Of a stretch of 64,000 nt of DNA, positions 62,260 to 64,000 are shown in pieces. The stretch covers positions 1 to 64,000 of the forward strand of contig JAFUYH010000039.1 in the NCBI GenBank assembly GCA_017470605.1, given 5' to 3'. Below the pieces are notes generated by a model that saw nothing but the letters and a program-made list of their open reading frames with translations, was not told the origin of the DNA and made no database searches. A program made the position numbers and the translations under genes. Position 1 is the stretch's first letter. Each line of letters starts with the position of its first letter. This DNA is from Treponema sp. GTDB lineage: Bacteria > Spirochaetota > Spirochaetia > Treponematales > Treponemataceae.

Positions 62260-63813
62260 TTAGTTATAATACCTTTTATTTCCAATGCAATGATAAAATA
62301 AATCATTACTACTAGAATTTGAATAAGAATTGTATTTTATTGGTTTATCTAGAAATATATCTCCATTATCAGTTTTCTTAAATACAAAATTTTCTAACTT
62401 TACACTATTAAATATATTAAAGAAATCATTATCAGATATTGAATAATGAAATTTTTTTTCGTACTTATCTTTTATTTCAGGCAAATTTACCATATCACCT
62501 ATTTTAGCATTTTTGAAATAGTTCTTAAAAAAAGAGTCTATTTTTCCCATTGATGGCGCAATACAATATTCATTATTTTCATGAACAATTAATGTATAAT
62601 TATCAAAAGGTAACTTATTTAAAAACATTTTAAATTCTATTTCTGTTAATTTGTAATGATATTTAATCTTAAAATCTCTGAATAAATCAGATTTATTTAC
62701 AACCTCCCCTAAATTGAAATTAAGAAAATAATAATAAATAAACTCTTTTACTTTCTTTTCTGTTGGCCTTACATGGAAGCCACCTTCTAATCTTGGCTTT
62801 ATTATTACATTCTTTGATTCAAACTCATAAATATATTTAGAAAGCTGATAATCCATAATATATACACCATAGGATTTCTTTAAATGCTCTTTTATATCTG
62901 ACAACTGAATTATAGCTCCTATTTGTTCGGAAAAAAAATTTTCTAGTAGAATTAACAACATATATTTGTTTGAAAGAATTAATAAATAACACCCAGTATC
63001 ATCCTTGCAAAGTCGAACTTCAATATTGTCATATTTCAGTTTATTTATGTATTCATTCCAGTCGATAGCAGGTAAACTTATATTAAACTTTTGCTTAAAA
63101 TCTTCTTCAATTTCATAAATAAAAACAGAACTCCCAATTTTATGATTACAAATATGCTCTTTTATAAAAGAATATATTTCACTTGAAGTTGGAGTTTTAG
63201 GGATAATTTTTATTTCATTTTCATTAAGTATTTCTATATCATAAGTTTTTGAAATATAATCTTTTATTATACCAAACAGAATAGCATTTATAGAATATGC
63301 ATAATTTTTTTCATATAACTCAGACAGCGTCCTTAAATTGATTATATCACCCGTCTTTATTTTTGATAGATACCTATTACAAAAATAGGAGCCTTTCTGT
63401 TTTATATCAATATCATGTTTTAAGAAATAATCATTATTAGAAAAATCATATTTTTCATGCGCGATAACATAAGCTGTTTTTCCATATTTATCTCTATATG
63501 CCATATTTGCACCATGCATAATAAGTTCATTTCCTGCAGCCTCTGCATTATAATATGCAGCAATCATTAATGCCGTTTGTTTTTTATCATTTAGAGCATC
63601 AATATCTGCACCATTAATTAGCAATATTTCTACAGCTTGAGAATCATTATTTTTGGTTGCATACATTAATGGAGTCCATCCACTTTCATCTTTTAGATTT
63701 ACATTTCCACCACTGTCGAGCAATTGATAAAGCTTTTCATAATCGTTTTCGATAATGGATTGATAGAAATCTTCAATTGTTATCTCTTTATTCTCCAACA
63801 TCATCTCCATCAT
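62260..63813 (-). CDS. Ankyrin protein with five tandem winged-helix-like (OST-HTH/LOTUS-resembling) modules
   Basis: 517 residues. GGAGAAAA precedes two adjacent ATGs. Residues 12-140 hold about three ankyrin repeats (SGWTPLMYATKNNDSQAVEI, KQTALMIAAYYNAEAAGNEL). Residues 141-492 are five repeats of about 70 residues, with aligned Gly at 155, 227, 299, 369 and 439. Each has the pattern (I/L)G-x-x-(V/I)-x-x-x-(D/E)(I/L), Lys/Glu helix, aromatic-x-(I/L)-x, helix, hydrophobic strands. Module 5 reads KIGDMVNLPEIKDKYEKKFH. The shape recalls LOTUS winged helices, which bind RNA or proteins; that link is weak. A 17-residue Ser/Asn/Tyr-rich tail ends the protein. Confidence 0.65.
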   Translation of the reverse strand: MMEMMLENKEITIEDFYQSIIENDYEKLYQLLDSGGNVNLKDESGWTPLMYATKNNDSQAVEILLINGADIDALNDKKQTALMIAAYYNAEAAGNELIMHGANMAYRDKYGKTAYVIAHEKYDFSNNDYFLKHDIDIKQKGSYFCNRYLSKIKTGDIINLRTLSELYEKNYAYSINAILFGIIKDYISKTYDIEILNENEIKIIPKTPTSSEIYSFIKEHICNHKIGSSVFIYEIEEDFKQKFNISLPAIDWNEYINKLKYDNIEVRLCKDDTGCYLLILSNKYMLLILLENFFSEQIGAIIQLSDIKEHLKKSYGVYIMDYQLSKYIYEFESKNVIIKPRLEGGFHVRPTEKKVKEFIYYYFLNFNLGEVVNKSDLFRDFKIKYHYKLTEIEFKMFLNKLPFDNYTLIVHENNEYCIAPSMGKIDSFFKNYFKNAKIGDMVNLPEIKDKYEKKFHYSISDNDFFNIFNSVKLENFVFKKTDNGDIFLDKPIKYNSYSNSSSNDLFYHCIGNKRYYN

Positions 63814-63928
63814 TTTTCTCCGAAATTTTACTTACACATTATTATACCATACCATTGAGGAAAATCATTTTTTATTCATTATAAACTCTTAAAATTTACC
63901 AAATCATTATTCCCAATGCACGGGAATA

Positions 63929-64000
63929 TTAATCAATCTTCATTTCGTTCAGCAAACGTTCTGTATCACGCCTTCCGTTTGCAACGCGGGTGACGAGGAC
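63929..64000 (-). CDS. 3' end of an unidentified gene (runs off the window)
   Basis: The minus-strand frame is open from base 64000 to TAA at 63929. The last residues are NGRRDTERLLNEMKID. Base composition returns to that of normal chromosomal genes, unlike the AT-rich ankyrin island, so 63814-63928 may be the edge of that island. The fragment is too short to name. Confidence 0.5.
   Translation of the reverse strand, partial: VLVTRVANGRRDTERLLNEMKID

Overview
The window looks like chromosome from a spirochaete, most probably a gut- or rumen-type Treponema. Many secreted proteins carry spirochaete-style lipoprotein signals. The gene set combines an MsmX/UgpC-type sugar ATPase, a DUF115 'motility accessory factor', fatty-acid (fabD, fabF, fabZ), branched-chain (ilvD, citramalate synthase) and arginine (argC, argJ, argB) synthesis, and plant-cell-wall galactan degradation. 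That fits a free-living or commensal treponeme rather than the reduced T. pallidum. The genus is inferred from gene content; no search was run.

Layout. 1-473: end of a lipoprotein operon. 665-6746: oligopeptide ABC transporter operon in which one permease is fused to one ATPase. 6908-9084: sugar-transport ATPase, a DUF554 membrane protein and tRNA-Leu. 9171-24780: a two-operon galactan-utilisation locus. The first operon encodes a LacI regulator, a sugar-binding lipoprotein, two permeases and a cytoplasmic GH35 beta-galactosidase. The second encodes a secreted GH53 galactanase with a C-terminal binding module, an outer-membrane barrel protein, two glycan-binding-type lipoproteins and a lipoprotein GH53. 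A separately promoted lipoprotein gene lies between them. Four copies of a CACGTG-centred LacI-type operator sit at the three promoters. In the model that follows, galactan is cut outside the cell, oligogalactosides cross the outer membrane through the barrel, the ABC system (probably energised by the ATPase at 6908) imports them, and GH35 releases galactose.

24929-35841: an EF-G, an Rrf2 regulator with cysK, a beta-propeller/degenerate deacetylase protein, a LysM-M23 endopeptidase, a class B PBP and a DUF115 protein. 35978-39787: fabD-fabF-fabZ interrupted by a Phd/VapC-type toxin-antitoxin pair. 39923-43502: a small protein, an NhaC antiporter and ilvD. 43831-48502: an LRR protein and receiver protein, divergent from a Znu-like metal ABC transporter whose ATPase carries an N-terminal DUF1893-like domain. 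48520-53561: citramalate synthase, tRNA-Lys, an MntR-like regulator, a PAP2 phosphatase and an EAL protein. 53696-58286: argC, a CE4 deacetylase, argJ and argB, with long repeat-filled spacers. 58645-63813: a very AT-rich island of unusual genes (a papain/transglutaminase-like membrane protein, a small repeat protein, and two ankyrin genes). One ankyrin gene is split at an A9 tract; the other ends in five tandem winged-helix-like modules.

Three recurring non-coding themes stand out: (i) a structured hairpin family of the form outer stem-T-A(n)-stem-TNNC-stem-T(n+2)-A-AC-outer stem, seen at three loci; (ii) two clusters of four hairpins with arms of consensus RCYTAYAAAA on either side of argJ-argB; (iii) several genes with no Shine-Dalgarno whose -10 box lies about 6 nt before the ATG, which suggests leaderless mRNAs.
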